Shown here in pieces: positions 1-8,514 of a stretch of DNA of 10,723 nt. Under the pieces are notes generated by a model, which saw only the letters and a list, made by a program, of their open reading frames with translations, made no database searches and had not been told where the DNA came from. The stretch covers positions 1 through 10,723 of the forward strand of contig URJF01000047.1 in NCBI GenBank assembly GCA_900548085.1, read 5' to 3'. Position 1 is the first letter of the stretch. The number at the start of each line of letters is the position of its first letter. Source of the stretch: an uncultured Oscillospiraceae bacterium (lineage in GTDB: Bacteria > Bacillota > Clostridia > Oscillospirales > Acutalibacteraceae). A program made the position numbers and the translations under genes.

Positions 1-271
1 GATAGAGCTTACGCTTCTCTATACGCTTATTGTCCTTGATAACATTCACGGTAGCATTAGGTGCTACATATGCAATAATATTCAAGTCAAGGTCAATAAG
101 CTCATTTATCTTAATAATATCTTTAGTATTATTTTTTTTAGACTTTGCGTTAGTTATGATAGCAACCTGACAGGATAATTTTCCTAAGCCAAGGACATCA
201 TATACTCTCATACCGTTGCCGGCAGGAATATGGTCGATGACATATCCGTTTTCGATAGAATCTATGTTCAT
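1..271 (-). CDS. pyrI: Aspartate carbamoyltransferase regulatory chain PyrI, 3' end missing
   Basis: The reading frame starts at the ATG at 271-269 and runs off the left edge after 90 complete codons, so only the N-terminal allosteric domain is visible. It begins MNIDSIENGYVIDHIPAGNG. The VIDHIPA motif (residues 11-17), TKDIIKINE (49-57) and YVAPNATVN (68-76) match the nucleotide-binding domain of enterobacterial PyrI, including the Asp-His pair (D13, H14) and the lysines (K50, K54) that contact CTP/ATP in that family. The zinc-binding domain with four cysteines, which docks onto PyrB, would lie outside the window. PyrI has no catalytic activity; it holds catalytic trimers together and transmits nucleotide feedback. 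The start overlaps the pyrB stop as ATGA, and a GGAGGT ribosome binding site sits 8 bases upstream inside pyrB. Identity is secure; the exact effector response (CTP, UTP or ATP) cannot be read from this fragment. Confidence 0.95.
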   Translation of the reverse strand, partial: MNIDSIENGYVIDHIPAGNGMRVYDVLGLGKLSCQVAIITNAKSKKNNTKDIIKINELIDLDLNIIAYVAPNATVNVIKDNKRIEKRKLY

Positions 272-1194
272 TCTAAATTACCTCCCCATTTCAGCAATGT
301 AATAATAAGAGCCATACGAACAAATTTTCCGTTAAGTGCCTGCTCAAAATACTTTGCTCTGGGGTCATCGTCAACCTCGGTAGCAATCTCATTCACTCTC
401 GGCAGAGGATGCATTATTGTTAAATCCTTTTTAGCATTAGACAGCTTATCTAAATCAAGAATGAATGCGTCCTTATGCTTAAGATATTCTTCCTCGGAGA
501 AAAATCTCTCACGTTGAATACGAGTCATATACAGCACATCCAAATCGGGCATAACTGCTTCCATCTTCTCAACCTGAACATACTTTGAACCTGCCGGCTC
601 AAGTACATCGGTGATGATGTAATCGGGCACCTGCAATTCCTTGGGAGCGATAAGAACGAACTTGACATTTTTATATCTGCACATTGCTTTGATAAGAGAA
701 TGAACTGTTCTGCCGAATTTCAAATCACCGCAAAGTCCGACAGTAAGATTATCGAATGTACCCTTTTCTCTGTATATGGTGAGCAAATCCGTAAGAGTCT
801 GAGTAGGGTGAGCGTGTCCGCCGTCACCGGCGTTGATTATAGGCACAAGCGACTTTGCGGCAGCAACTCTCGGAGCACCCTCAAGAGAGTGACGCATAGC
901 GATAATATCTGCATAGCAAGACACCATGCGAACTGTATCTTCTACTGTTTCACCCTTAGATGCTGAGGTTGAGCTTGCCTCAGAAAAGCCGAGCACATGA
1001 CCGCCCAATTCATACATAGCGGCAGTAAAAGAAAGTCTGGTACGAGTGCTTGGTTCAAAGAAAAGAGTAGCCAGCTTCTTGCCGTCACAAATGTGAGCAT
1101 ATTTTTTCTTATCCTTAATTATATCAAGGGCAAGATTTATTATTTCTTCAATTTCCTCTAAAGAAAGGTCTGTAGTATCTAATAAATTTCTCAT
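268..1194 (-). CDS. pyrB: Aspartate carbamoyltransferase catalytic chain PyrB
   Basis: This 308-residue protein transfers the carbamoyl group from carbamoyl phosphate to L-aspartate, the committed step of pyrimidine synthesis. The carbamoyl-phosphate loop FFEPSTRTR is at residues 45-53, the SASKGE loop with its active-site lysine (K80) at 77-82, HPTQ at 129-132, DLKFGRTVHSL at 157-167 and HPLPR at 262-266. All are intact and resemble the E. coli-type enzyme that pairs with PyrI. Length is normal for the family (about 305-311). An in-frame start exists upstream at 1236, but it lies inside the end of pyrE and has no ribosome binding site. The ATG at 1194 has AAGGA seven bases upstream and gives the expected N-terminus MRNLLDTTDLS. 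The gap to pyrE is 26 bases with nothing but the ribosome binding site, and the TGA stop overlaps pyrI. Confidence 0.97.
   Translation of the reverse strand: MRNLLDTTDLSLEEIEEIINLALDIIKDKKKYAHICDGKKLATLFFEPSTRTRLSFTAAMYELGGHVLGFSEASSTSASKGETVEDTVRMVSCYADIIAMRHSLEGAPRVAAAKSLVPIINAGDGGHAHPTQTLTDLLTIYREKGTFDNLTVGLCGDLKFGRTVHSLIKAMCRYKNVKFVLIAPKELQVPDYIITDVLEPAGSKYVQVEKMEAVMPDLDVLYMTRIQRERFFSEEEYLKHKDAFILDLDKLSNAKKDLTIMHPLPRVNEIATEVDDDPRAKYFEQALNGKFVRMALIITLLKWGGNLE
280..285 (-). promoter_or_regulatory. Ribosome binding site of pyrI, nested in the end of pyrB
   Basis: On the minus strand GGAGGT lies 8 bases before the pyrI ATG. It is made by the Trp-Gly-Gly codons in the last residues of PyrB (WGGNLE). 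Together with the ATGA overlap, this suggests that ribosomes finishing pyrB re-initiate on pyrI, which would keep the two chains in balance. The site is seen directly; the coupling is inferred. Confidence 0.75.
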
Positions 1195-1220
1195 ACAACT
1201 GTCCTTCTTATAAAAATAAA

Positions 1221-1862
1221 TTACAGAGTCATCCAAGACGGGTCGGATGGATTCTTGCGAAATGCAAGGAGCTTTTTGATATCGCTGTCTGTGATATAGC
1301 CTTCTTTAGCGGCAACCTCGGCAAGAACATCAAAATTAGAAAGTGAAACATTTTTTACATTAGCTTCTGCCAAACGGTCTATTCCCTTTTGGAGTCCGTA
1401 GGTAAATATAGATGCTATACCGAGCACCTCTGCACCTGCCTCACGGAGTACATCAACGACTTCCAATACACTGCCGCCGGTCGAGATAAGGTCCTCTATA
1501 ACAACAACCTTTGTACCCGGCTCAAGTTTACCTTCAATCTGATTCTGTCTACCGTGGTCCTTGTGACCGGAGCGAACATAACCCATAGGCATATCGAGTA
1601 TTGTGGCAGTAATCGCAGCGTGTGCAATACCCGCTGTGGAAGTACCCATCAGCGTTTCTGCCTCGGGATAATATTCTTTTACTATTTCTGCAAGTCCTGC
1701 CTCAACATTCTTGCGAACAGCAGGAGCAGAAAGTGTAAGTCTGTTGTCACAATAGATAGGTGATTTGATACCCGATGCCCATGTGAACGGATCCTCAGGC
1801 TTTAAGAATACAGCTTTTATAGAAAGCAAATCCTTAGCGATAGTTTCTTTAGTTATAGTCAT
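1221..1862 (-). CDS. pyrE: Orotate phosphoribosyltransferase PyrE
   Basis: This 213-residue enzyme condenses orotate with PRPP to give OMP and pyrophosphate. The PRPP-binding signature VVVIEDLISTGGS is at residues 119-131, with the acidic pair E123/D124. The flexible catalytic loop YVRSGHKDHGRQNQIEG is at 95-111 and supplies R97, K101 and H103. The N-terminal FTWASGIKSPIYCDNR segment (26-41) is the usual hood and orotate-contact region. Length and domain order are normal for a stand-alone PyrE, and it is not fused to PyrF as in eukaryotic UMP synthase. The ATG at 1862 has AAAGGA nine bases upstream. A 36-base gap separates it from pyrF; this is the largest gap in the operon and shows no hairpin or promoter. 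Confidence 0.97.
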   Translation of the reverse strand: MTITKETIAKDLLSIKAVFLKPEDPFTWASGIKSPIYCDNRLTLSAPAVRKNVEAGLAEIVKEYYPEAETLMGTSTAGIAHAAITATILDMPMGYVRSGHKDHGRQNQIEGKLEPGTKVVVIEDLISTGGSVLEVVDVLREAGAEVLGIASIFTYGLQKGIDRLAEANVKNVSLSNFDVLAEVAAKEGYITDSDIKKLLAFRKNPSDPSWMTL

Positions 1863-1898
1863 AAGATAAATTCCTTTCTTATATAATCATCAATTTAA

Positions 1899-2597
1899 TC
1901 AGCCGATAAATTCGCTGCAGCAACGCTCATAAGCTGCTACAGGATCGGGAGCGGCTGTAATCGGTCTGCCTACTACGATATAATCTGAGCCTATTTCTTT
2001 AGCTCTTGCAGGAGTAGTAACACGAACCTGATCGCCTACATCTCCGTCGGCAAATCTTACTCCGGGAGTAACGGTCATAAATGATTTTCCACAAGCGTCC
2101 TTTACCATACCTGCCTCAAGGGGTGAACATACTACGCCGTCGAGGCCAGCCTCTTTTGCATTCTGTGCATATTTTACGATTGTATCATTGATAGATGCGT
2201 TAATAAGCAGTTCCTTTTGCATACGCTCCTCACTGGTAGAAGTAAGCTGAGTAACAGCAATAAGCAACGGGCGTGTTCCATCGGGACGAGTCAGTCCCTC
2301 AAGAGCGGCTTTCATCATATCCACTGTGCCTGCGGCATGGAGATTTGTCATATCGACATCCAGCTTAGAAAGCACTGCCATAGATTTTTTTACGGTATTA
2401 GGAATATCGTGGAGTTTTAGGTCGAGGAAAATCTTGTGTCCTCTTTTCTTTATTTCTCGCACAATTTCAGGTCCTTCTGCATAAAACAACTCCATACCGA
2501 TTTTAACAAAAGGCTTTTTGTCGGTAAACTTGTCGAGAAAATCAAAAGTTTCTTTTGCGCTTGCAAAATCGCAAGCAACGATAACATCTTTTCCCAT
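1899..2597 (-). CDS. pyrF: Orotidine 5'-phosphate decarboxylase PyrF
   Basis: This gene encodes the last step, decarboxylation of OMP to UMP. From the ATG at 2597 it is 232 residues. The catalytic DxKxxD array appears in DLKLHDIPNTV at residues 59-69 (D59, K61, D64). The phosphate-binding strand VTPGVR lies about two-thirds along, and the C-terminal YIVVGRPIT signature completes the TIM barrel. The start is ambiguous: a TTG at 2600 lies directly before the ATG, in frame, giving TTGATG. AGGAG is 7 bases from the TTG and 10 from the ATG. I chose the ATG because it is the stronger codon and forms a one-base TGATG overlap with the pyrD stop, a common coupling arrangement. The two choices differ by a single residue. 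Function is certain. Confidence 0.96.
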   Translation of the reverse strand: MGKDVIVACDFASAKETFDFLDKFTDKKPFVKIGMELFYAEGPEIVREIKKRGHKIFLDLKLHDIPNTVKKSMAVLSKLDVDMTNLHAAGTVDMMKAALEGLTRPDGTRPLLIAVTQLTSTSEERMQKELLINASINDTIVKYAQNAKEAGLDGVVCSPLEAGMVKDACGKSFMTVTPGVRFADGDVGDQVRVTTPARAKEIGSDYIVVGRPITAAPDPVAAYERCCSEFIG

Positions 2598-3508
2598 CAA
2601 TCAATCACTCCTATAATATCACTTAATTTATTTATTCCGAGAGCTTCGCACTCTTTTGGCAAAGTCTCGATTATATCCTTGCAGACATATGGATTAACAA
2701 GATTAGCGGCGCCTACCTGAACAGCAGTAGCACCTGCCATCATCATCTCAATAACATCCTTTGCGCTGCTGACTCCACCGCAGCCCATAACGGGAATGTT
2801 GCAAGCCTTAGAGACCTGATATACCATACGAACAGCTACAGGGAATATTGCATTACCGCTAAAGCCGCCCATTTTGTTAGCAATAACAGGCTGTCTCTTT
2901 TTCAAATCAATGCGCATACCGAGCATAGTGTTAATAAGGCAAATGCCGTCTGCACCTGCCTCCTCACAGGCTTTTGCGATGGAAACAATGTCGGTAACAT
3001 TAGGCGACAACTTAATAAAAACCGGTTTAGCGGTAACTGCTTTAACTGCTCTCGTTACTTCTGCGGCGCACTGTGGATCTGTGCCAAAAGACATACCGCC
3101 GCCGTGAACATTGGGACACGACACATTGACCTCCAATATGCCCACCTGTTCCTCTTTGTCGAGAAGATTGCAGGTATAAGCGTAATCATCAACGCTAAAG
3201 CCGGAGACATTGGCAATAACTTTTTTGTTAAAATACTTTTTCATCTCAGGAAGCTCATGCTCGATAACATGATTAACACCGGGATTTTGGAGTCCCACGG
3301 CGTTTATCATACCGTTCCTGCACTCAGCAATACGAGGTGTAGGGTTGCCGAAACGAGCGTCCTTAGTAGTGCCCTTGAACGAAAAGGAGCCGAGAATATT
3401 TATATCATAAAAATCTTTGAACTCATTGCCGAATCCGAATGTACCGGAAGCAGGGACAACAGGATTGTCCATTTCCATTCCGGCGAGATTGACGGACAAA
3501 TCTACCAT
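2597..3508 (-). CDS. pyrD: Dihydroorotate dehydrogenase, class 1B catalytic subunit (PyrDB)
   Basis: This 303-residue FMN-containing subunit oxidises dihydroorotate to orotate. SGTFGFG at residues 21-27 and the FKGTT segment (44-48) belong to the FMN and orotate site. The active-site base is C131 in NVSCPNVHGGG (128-138); a cysteine here marks class 1, as opposed to the serine of the membrane-bound quinone-linked class 2. C-terminal GCGGVSSAKD (242-251) and GATAVQVGAA (259-268) form the FMN phosphate site. The adjacent pyrK identifies it as the NAD+-linked 1B form, a PyrD2PyrK2 complex in the cytosol. The frame is open back to 3547 inside pyrK, but the ATG at 3508 has AGGAGG seven bases upstream and gives the canonical N-terminus MVDLSVNLAG. 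Its start overlaps the pyrK stop by 7 bases, and its stop overlaps pyrF by one base. Confidence 0.97.
   Translation of the reverse strand: MVDLSVNLAGMEMDNPVVPASGTFGFGNEFKDFYDINILGSFSFKGTTKDARFGNPTPRIAECRNGMINAVGLQNPGVNHVIEHELPEMKKYFNKKVIANVSGFSVDDYAYTCNLLDKEEQVGILEVNVSCPNVHGGGMSFGTDPQCAAEVTRAVKAVTAKPVFIKLSPNVTDIVSIAKACEEAGADGICLINTMLGMRIDLKKRQPVIANKMGGFSGNAIFPVAVRMVYQVSKACNIPVMGCGGVSSAKDVIEMMMAGATAVQVGAANLVNPYVCKDIIETLPKECEALGINKLSDIIGVID
2608..2612 (-). promoter_or_regulatory. Ribosome binding site of pyrF, inside pyrD
   Basis: AGGAG on the minus strand lies within the last codons of pyrD. Its distance is 7 bases to an in-frame TTG (2600-2598) and 10 bases to the ATG (2597-2595). Spacing alone favours the TTG and codon strength favours the ATG, so this site does not settle the start. 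Confidence 0.6.
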
Positions 3509-4233
3509 ATTATCTCCTCCTTTACCAAAACAGGACCGTCTTTGCAAATTCTCTTATTGCCATACTTAGTTTTGCAGGAGCATCCCATACAAGCACCAAA
3601 GCCACAGCCCATGCGTTCCTCAAAGCTGAATTGGCCGGAGGTTTCTGTAGCATTATATACAGCCTTAAACATAGGCAGAGGACCGCAGGTATAAAAGTAG
3701 TCGTATTCCAAATTTGCCATAGCATCTGTAACAAATCCCTTTACACCATAACTACCGTCAACAGTAGTAACATAAGTATCTGCGCCCAAAGCCTTAAACT
3801 CTTTTTCATAAAAAACTTCTGAGGCGGTATTAAATCCCAATACAACAGTTGGCTTTTGGCCGTCGGCAATAAGTGCCTTAGCCAAATTGTACATAGGCGG
3901 AACGCCTACTCCACCACCTATAAGCAGCGGCTTAGAAGACTTAGATATATCGTATCCATTGCCTAATCCTGTGAGAATGTCAAGAGACTCACCGGGCTGA
4001 ATATCTTTCATTTGGGCAGTTCCCTCGCCTACGATTTTATATATGATTGTAATACTTTTTTCGTCAAAGTCACAAACAGAAATAGGTCTGCGCAAAAACT
4101 TACCGTCCAGCTTGATATTTATGAACTGGCCGGGGGCAGTAATGTACTGCGTGTCCCCTGCCAAAATCATTTTGTACACATCTTTAGTCAATGCTGTGTT
4201 GGACAACACCTTATAAATGTTTTGTTTATACAT
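3502..4233 (-). CDS. pyrK: Dihydroorotate dehydrogenase electron transfer subunit PyrK
   Basis: This 243-residue protein passes electrons from PyrD to NAD+ through FAD and a [2Fe-2S] cluster. The N-terminal ferredoxin-reductase-type FAD domain includes RRPISV at residues 48-53. The nucleotide-binding domain starts with LLIGGGVGVPP (103-113), and the NAD-side motif YTCGPLPM is at 181-188. The cluster ligands are C210, C215, C218 and C230, in the PyrK order C-x4-C-x2-C-x11-C; C220 is an extra cysteine nearby. Length is slightly short for the family (about 250-260) but no domain is missing. The ATG at 4233 has AGGAA five bases upstream and lies 8 bases after the carB stop. Overlap with pyrD fits balanced production of the two subunits. 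Confidence 0.97.
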   Translation of the reverse strand: MYKQNIYKVLSNTALTKDVYKMILAGDTQYITAPGQFINIKLDGKFLRRPISVCDFDEKSITIIYKIVGEGTAQMKDIQPGESLDILTGLGNGYDISKSSKPLLIGGGVGVPPMYNLAKALIADGQKPTVVLGFNTASEVFYEKEFKALGADTYVTTVDGSYGVKGFVTDAMANLEYDYFYTCGPLPMFKAVYNATETSGQFSFEERMGCGFGACMGCSCKTKYGNKRICKDGPVLVKEEIIW

Positions 4234-4241
4234 ATAACTTC

Positions 4242-7200
4242 CTATTCTGCGTCAATAGTAGAAACGCCGAGAGTAATTTCTTCCAAAACATCCAACAATA
4301 CCTTAACGGTATCCAGTGATGTAAACATAGTAACATTGTTATCAACAGCGGCACGGCGAATTTCGCTTCCGTCTGAATGGGAGTCGCCGGCGTTAATATC
4401 AATAGTGTTGATAACATATGCAATATGTCCCTGACGAAGAGCTTGCAAAATCTCATCGCTGTCATCGGCAGTCAGTTTATGTCTGACTCTTGTACGGATA
4501 TTATGCTCTTTGAGATATTTTGCAGTACCTTCTGTTGCTTCAATGTTAAATCCGAGGTCATAAAAACGTTTGATAAGTGGCAATGCAGTAGGCTTATCCT
4601 GGTCTGCAATGGTAACAAGAACTGTGCCGTAGTTGGAAACGTGCATACCTGATGCCTGAATAGCCTTATATAATGCACGAGTAAGAGATTTATCGTATCC
4701 GATAGCCTCACCGGTAGACTTCATTTCAGGTGAAAGGTAAGTATCCATACCCTTAAGCTTGCTGAAAGAGAATGCAGGTGCTTTTACATACCAGCGCTTC
4801 TTTTCGGCAGGATATACCTGAGTATAGCCTTGTTCCTTAAGTGAATGGCCGAGAATAACCTGAGTAGCAATATGAGCCATAGGAACCGAAGTAGCCTTAG
4901 ATAAGAACGGAACTGTACGAGAAGAACGAGGATTTACCTCAATGACATATACATCATCACCATCTGCTATGAACTGAATATTGTACAGTCCTACAATGCC
5001 GATAGCCTTGCCTAACTTTACTGTATAGTCTATAATCTTGTCCTTAACTGTCTGAGAAACGGAGAAGGTAGGATAGATTGAAATACTGTCGCCTGAGTGA
5101 ACGCCTGTACGCTCAACGTGTTCCATAATTCCGGGGATAAATACATCCTCGCCGTCACATATAGCGTCAACCTCAAGCTCCTTGCCCATAATGTATTTAT
5201 CAACAAGCACAGGCTGCTCAGTATTGATTTCTACAGCAGTCTGGAGATAGTGTCTAAGTGATTTTTCATTAGCAACAATCTGCATAGCTCTGCCGCCGAG
5301 AACAAAAGACGGTCTTACGAGTACAGGATAACCGATACTTTCGGCTACCTTTACGCCCTCCTCTATATCGGTTACGGCAAGTCCCTTAGGCTGAGGAATA
5401 CCGAGCTCATTCATAACCTTTTCGAAAGAGTCTCTGTTTTCCGCTCTGTCGATAGCCTCTACATCAGTACCTATAATCGGTACACCGAGAGCATCCAAAG
5501 GCTCGGCAAGGTTGATAGCTGTTTGTCCGCCGAGGGAAACAACAATACCCAGTGGATTTTCGAGGGTAATAACATTCATTACATCCTCTACTGTAAGAGG
5601 TTCAAAATAGAGTTTGTCCGAAGTAGTGTAGTCTGTAGAAACAGTCTCAGGGTTATTGTTGATAATGATAGCCTCATATCCGGCGTCACGAATGGACCAA
5701 ATAGCGTGAACAGTTGAGTAGTCGAACTCCACACCCTGACCGATACGAATAGGTCCTGAGCCGAGAACAATAATCTTTTTCTTTTCGCTGACTATGGACT
5801 CATTTTCTTCTTCATAAGTTGAGTAGAAATAAGGAACATAAGAGTCAAACTCACTGGCACAGGTATCTATCATCTTATATACAGGGAAAATATTGTTATC
5901 CTTGCGGAGCTTGAACACCTCTGCTTCTGTCAAATTCCAAACCTTACCAATAAACTTATCGGATACACCCATCTTTTTGGCATCCTTGAGAGTTTGAAGA
6001 TCCATAGGATTAGCCTTGAGAGTAGACTCAAACTCAACAATATTCTTAAATTTCTCCAAGAACAACATATCAATCTTGGTAGCGTTGTAAATAAGGTTAA
6101 GGTCAACATTAAGGCGAATAAGCTGTGCTATGGCGAACATTCTGTCATCTGTGCCCACCTTGATATAATCGAGCAGCTTTTCGGCGGTATAGTCGTCGAA
6201 CTTTTTGTTGTAAAGGTGGAAAACGCCGGTCTCAAGGGAACGAATAGCCTTAAGCAAGGACTCCTCCATAGTACGACCGATAGCCATAACCTCACCGGTA
6301 GCCTTCATCTGTGTATTGAGAGTATTGTTTGCATCTGCAAACTTATCAAATGGGAAGCGTGCAATCTTTGTTACTACATAGTCGAGAGTAGGTTCAAATG
6401 ATGCAGGAGTATTGGCGATTTGAATCTCGTCAAGGTGCATACCTACGGCAATCTTAGCCGAAACACGAGCTATAGGGTATCCCGATGCTTTAGACGCAAG
6501 AGCTGACGAACGGGAAACTCTCGGGTTAACCTCAATAAGATAGTATTGGAAAGAGTGTGGGTCAAGTGCAAACTGCACATTACAGCCACCCTCAATCTTA
6601 AGCTCTCTGATGATGCGCAAAGCGGAATCACGAAGCATCTGGTATTCTTTGTTAGTCAGTGTCTGTGACGGAGCAACAACGACACTGTCTCCGGTATGTA
6701 CGCCAACCGGATCAATGTTTTCCATATTACAGATAGTAATAGCAGTGTCATTAGCATCACGCATTACTTCATATTCAATTTCTTTATATCCCTTAATTGA
6801 CTTTTCAACAAGAACTTGATGTACGGGAGACAGAGCAAGTGCGTTCTTCAGCATTTCTCGACACTCATCCTCATCGTCGGCAAATCCGCCGCCTGTGCCA
6901 CCCAAAGTAAATGCAGGACGGAGAACGACAGGATAGCCGATATCCTCTGCAGCTTTGAGTCCTTCCTCGAGAGTATTAGCAATCTCAGAAGGCAAAACCG
7001 GCTCGCCGAGAGACTCACAAAGCTCTTTGAACAGCTCTCTGTCCTCTGCCCTCTCGATAGCCTCAAATTTTGTACCGAGGATTTCTACATCGCATTCCTT
7101 AAGTACGCCTTTTTTTGCAAGCTGTACAGCAAGGTTAAGACCGGTCTGACCGCCCAACGAAGGTAGAATCGCATCAGGTCTTTCGTGTCGAATGATACGA

Positions 7201-7424
7201 GCTACATATTCAAGATTAAGAGGCTCCATATATACCTTATCGGCAATGTCGGTATCGGTCATAATTGTGGCAGGGTTAGAGTTAATTAAAACTACCTCGT
7301 AGCCCTCCTCTCTCAGTGCGAGACAAGCCTGTGTGCCGGAGTAGTCAAACTCGGCAGCCTGTCCGATAACAATAGGACCTGAGCCAATAACTAATACTTT
7401 GTGTATATCCGTGCGTTTTGGCAT
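4242..7424 (-). CDS. carB: Carbamoyl-phosphate synthase large chain CarB
   Basis: This 1060-residue chain uses two ATP, bicarbonate and ammonia channelled from CarA to make carbamoyl phosphate. It shows the internal duplication of the family: the first half begins VLVIGSGPIVIGQAAEFDYS (residues 10-29) and the second IIVLGSGPIRIGQGVEFDYS (551-570). Each half has an ATP-grasp domain, with GGTGGG (175-180) and IEVNPRVSRSSAL (297-309) in the first, and VLGGRAM (708-714) and IEVNPRSSRTVPF (828-840) in the second. An oligomerisation region lies around 400-540. The C-terminal MGS-like allosteric domain (about 935-1060) contains NIEATEGTAKYL (960-971), matching the phosphate-binding ATxGT of known CarB. 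No residue loss or frameshift is seen, and length matches the family (about 1060-1075). The ATG at 7424 follows the carA stop by one base, and AGGAGG sits nine bases upstream within carA. Confidence 0.98.
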   Translation of the reverse strand: MPKRTDIHKVLVIGSGPIVIGQAAEFDYSGTQACLALREEGYEVVLINSNPATIMTDTDIADKVYMEPLNLEYVARIIRHERPDAILPSLGGQTGLNLAVQLAKKGVLKECDVEILGTKFEAIERAEDRELFKELCESLGEPVLPSEIANTLEEGLKAAEDIGYPVVLRPAFTLGGTGGGFADDEDECREMLKNALALSPVHQVLVEKSIKGYKEIEYEVMRDANDTAITICNMENIDPVGVHTGDSVVVAPSQTLTNKEYQMLRDSALRIIRELKIEGGCNVQFALDPHSFQYYLIEVNPRVSRSSALASKASGYPIARVSAKIAVGMHLDEIQIANTPASFEPTLDYVVTKIARFPFDKFADANNTLNTQMKATGEVMAIGRTMEESLLKAIRSLETGVFHLYNKKFDDYTAEKLLDYIKVGTDDRMFAIAQLIRLNVDLNLIYNATKIDMLFLEKFKNIVEFESTLKANPMDLQTLKDAKKMGVSDKFIGKVWNLTEAEVFKLRKDNNIFPVYKMIDTCASEFDSYVPYFYSTYEEENESIVSEKKKIIVLGSGPIRIGQGVEFDYSTVHAIWSIRDAGYEAIIINNNPETVSTDYTTSDKLYFEPLTVEDVMNVITLENPLGIVVSLGGQTAINLAEPLDALGVPIIGTDVEAIDRAENRDSFEKVMNELGIPQPKGLAVTDIEEGVKVAESIGYPVLVRPSFVLGGRAMQIVANEKSLRHYLQTAVEINTEQPVLVDKYIMGKELEVDAICDGEDVFIPGIMEHVERTGVHSGDSISIYPTFSVSQTVKDKIIDYTVKLGKAIGIVGLYNIQFIADGDDVYVIEVNPRSSRTVPFLSKATSVPMAHIATQVILGHSLKEQGYTQVYPAEKKRWYVKAPAFSFSKLKGMDTYLSPEMKSTGEAIGYDKSLTRALYKAIQASGMHVSNYGTVLVTIADQDKPTALPLIKRFYDLGFNIEATEGTAKYLKEHNIRTRVRHKLTADDSDEILQALRQGHIAYVINTIDINAGDSHSDGSEIRRAAVDNNVTMFTSLDTVKVLLDVLEEITLGVSTIDAE

Positions 7425-7425
7425 A

Positions 7426-8514
7426 TTATTCAGCCTCCTTTTCCATCAACGAAATAAATTTATCAAAAAGATATGTACTGTCCTGTGGACCGGGAGCAGA
7501 TTCGGGATGATACTGTACAGAGAAAAGTTTATTCTCAACAGACTCTACACCCTCTGCGGTGTTATCTAAAAGATTTTTATGTGTCATAGTGAGCTCCGTA
7601 CCCTGAAGTGAGTCAACATCTACAGCGTAGGAGTGGTTTTGTGAAGTAATCTCAATCTTGCCGGTCTCCAAATTCATAACCGGATGGTTACCGCCACGGT
7701 GTCCGAATTTCATCTTAAATGTCTTTGCACCCAACGCAAGAGAAATCATCTGATGTCCGAGGCAGATACCGAATATAGGAAGCTGTCCTTTAAGCTCTCG
7801 AACAACATTTATTACCGGCTGAACATCCTCAGGATTTCCCGGGCCGTTAGACAAGAACAGTCCGTCCGGCTGCATCTTCATAATTTCTTCTGCTGTGGTG
7901 TCATACGGTACTACGGTAACATTACAGCCCTTTTCGTTCAGCTTGCGGACGATATTCAGCTTTATGCCGCAATCAATCGCAACAACATCAAACTTATGGT
8001 TAGGTGTGCGAGAATACCAACGCTTTTTGCAGGACACTCGTGACACCATATCGGTAGGAATGGTATAGGCCTGAAGCTCAGCCATAGCCTCATCATAGTC
8101 CTTATGCGCATTACAAATCATAACTTTTTGGCTACCCTCGTCACGAATAATACGGGTAATCATACGAGTATCCACTCCGCTGATACCCGGAATATCATAT
8201 TCGTCAAGGACTTCACCGAGAGTCTTTGTGTATCTAAAGTTAGATGGCAGGTCGTTATATTCTCTGACGATAAGACCGCCCATTGTGGGAACCTTTGTCT
8301 CATAATCCTCATCGGTCATACCGTAGTTGCCGATAAGAGGATACGTCATACATACCATCTGGTCGGTGTATGACGGGTCAGAAACTATTTCCTGGTAACC
8401 TACCATAGAGGTGTTGAACACGATTTCGTTGATAGACTGTTTATTTGAGCCAAAGCCGTAGCCATAAAACTCTTTTCCGTTTTCGAGTATTATTTTTTTA
8501 TCATAAGGCTTCAT
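7426..8514 (-). CDS. carA: Carbamoyl-phosphate synthase small chain CarA (glutamine amidotransferase)
   Basis: This 362-residue chain hydrolyses glutamine and delivers ammonia to CarB. The N-terminal CarA-specific domain (about 1-150) carries NTSMVGYQEIVSDPSY (34-49) and GISGVDTR (110-117). The class I glutaminase domain follows at about 176-360. Its catalytic nucleophile is C251 in FGICLGHQ (248-255), and H336 and E338 lie in QYHPESAPGP (334-343), so the triad is complete. FLSNGPGNP (220-228) and GHRGGNHPV (271-279) are also standard. The ATG at 8514 lies inside the end of pyrC (14-base overlap), and AAGGAG nine bases upstream supports it. The TAA stop is one base from the carB start. This copy probably serves pyrimidine synthesis first; whether it also feeds arginine synthesis cannot be seen here. 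Confidence 0.98.
   Translation of the reverse strand: MKPYDKKIILENGKEFYGYGFGSNKQSINEIVFNTSMVGYQEIVSDPSYTDQMVCMTYPLIGNYGMTDEDYETKVPTMGGLIVREYNDLPSNFRYTKTLGEVLDEYDIPGISGVDTRMITRIIRDEGSQKVMICNAHKDYDEAMAELQAYTIPTDMVSRVSCKKRWYSRTPNHKFDVVAIDCGIKLNIVRKLNEKGCNVTVVPYDTTAEEIMKMQPDGLFLSNGPGNPEDVQPVINVVRELKGQLPIFGICLGHQMISLALGAKTFKMKFGHRGGNHPVMNLETGKIEITSQNHSYAVDVDSLQGTELTMTHKNLLDNTAEGVESVENKLFSVQYHPESAPGPQDSTYLFDKFISLMEKEAE

Noticed and set aside
1195..1236. Upstream start of pyrB at 1236
   Set aside because: It would add 14 residues that do not resemble PyrB and overlap pyrE; the ATG at 1194 has AAGGA at ideal spacing.
3509..3547. Upstream start of pyrD at 3547
   Set aside because: The extra 13 residues lie in pyrK and are translated across the strong AGGAGG site that serves the ATG at 3508.
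3104..3694. 196-codon open frame on the plus strand opposite pyrD and pyrK
   Set aside because: It lies entirely antisense to two well-conserved genes, has no recognisable domain, and its composition is that of an opposite-strand shadow.
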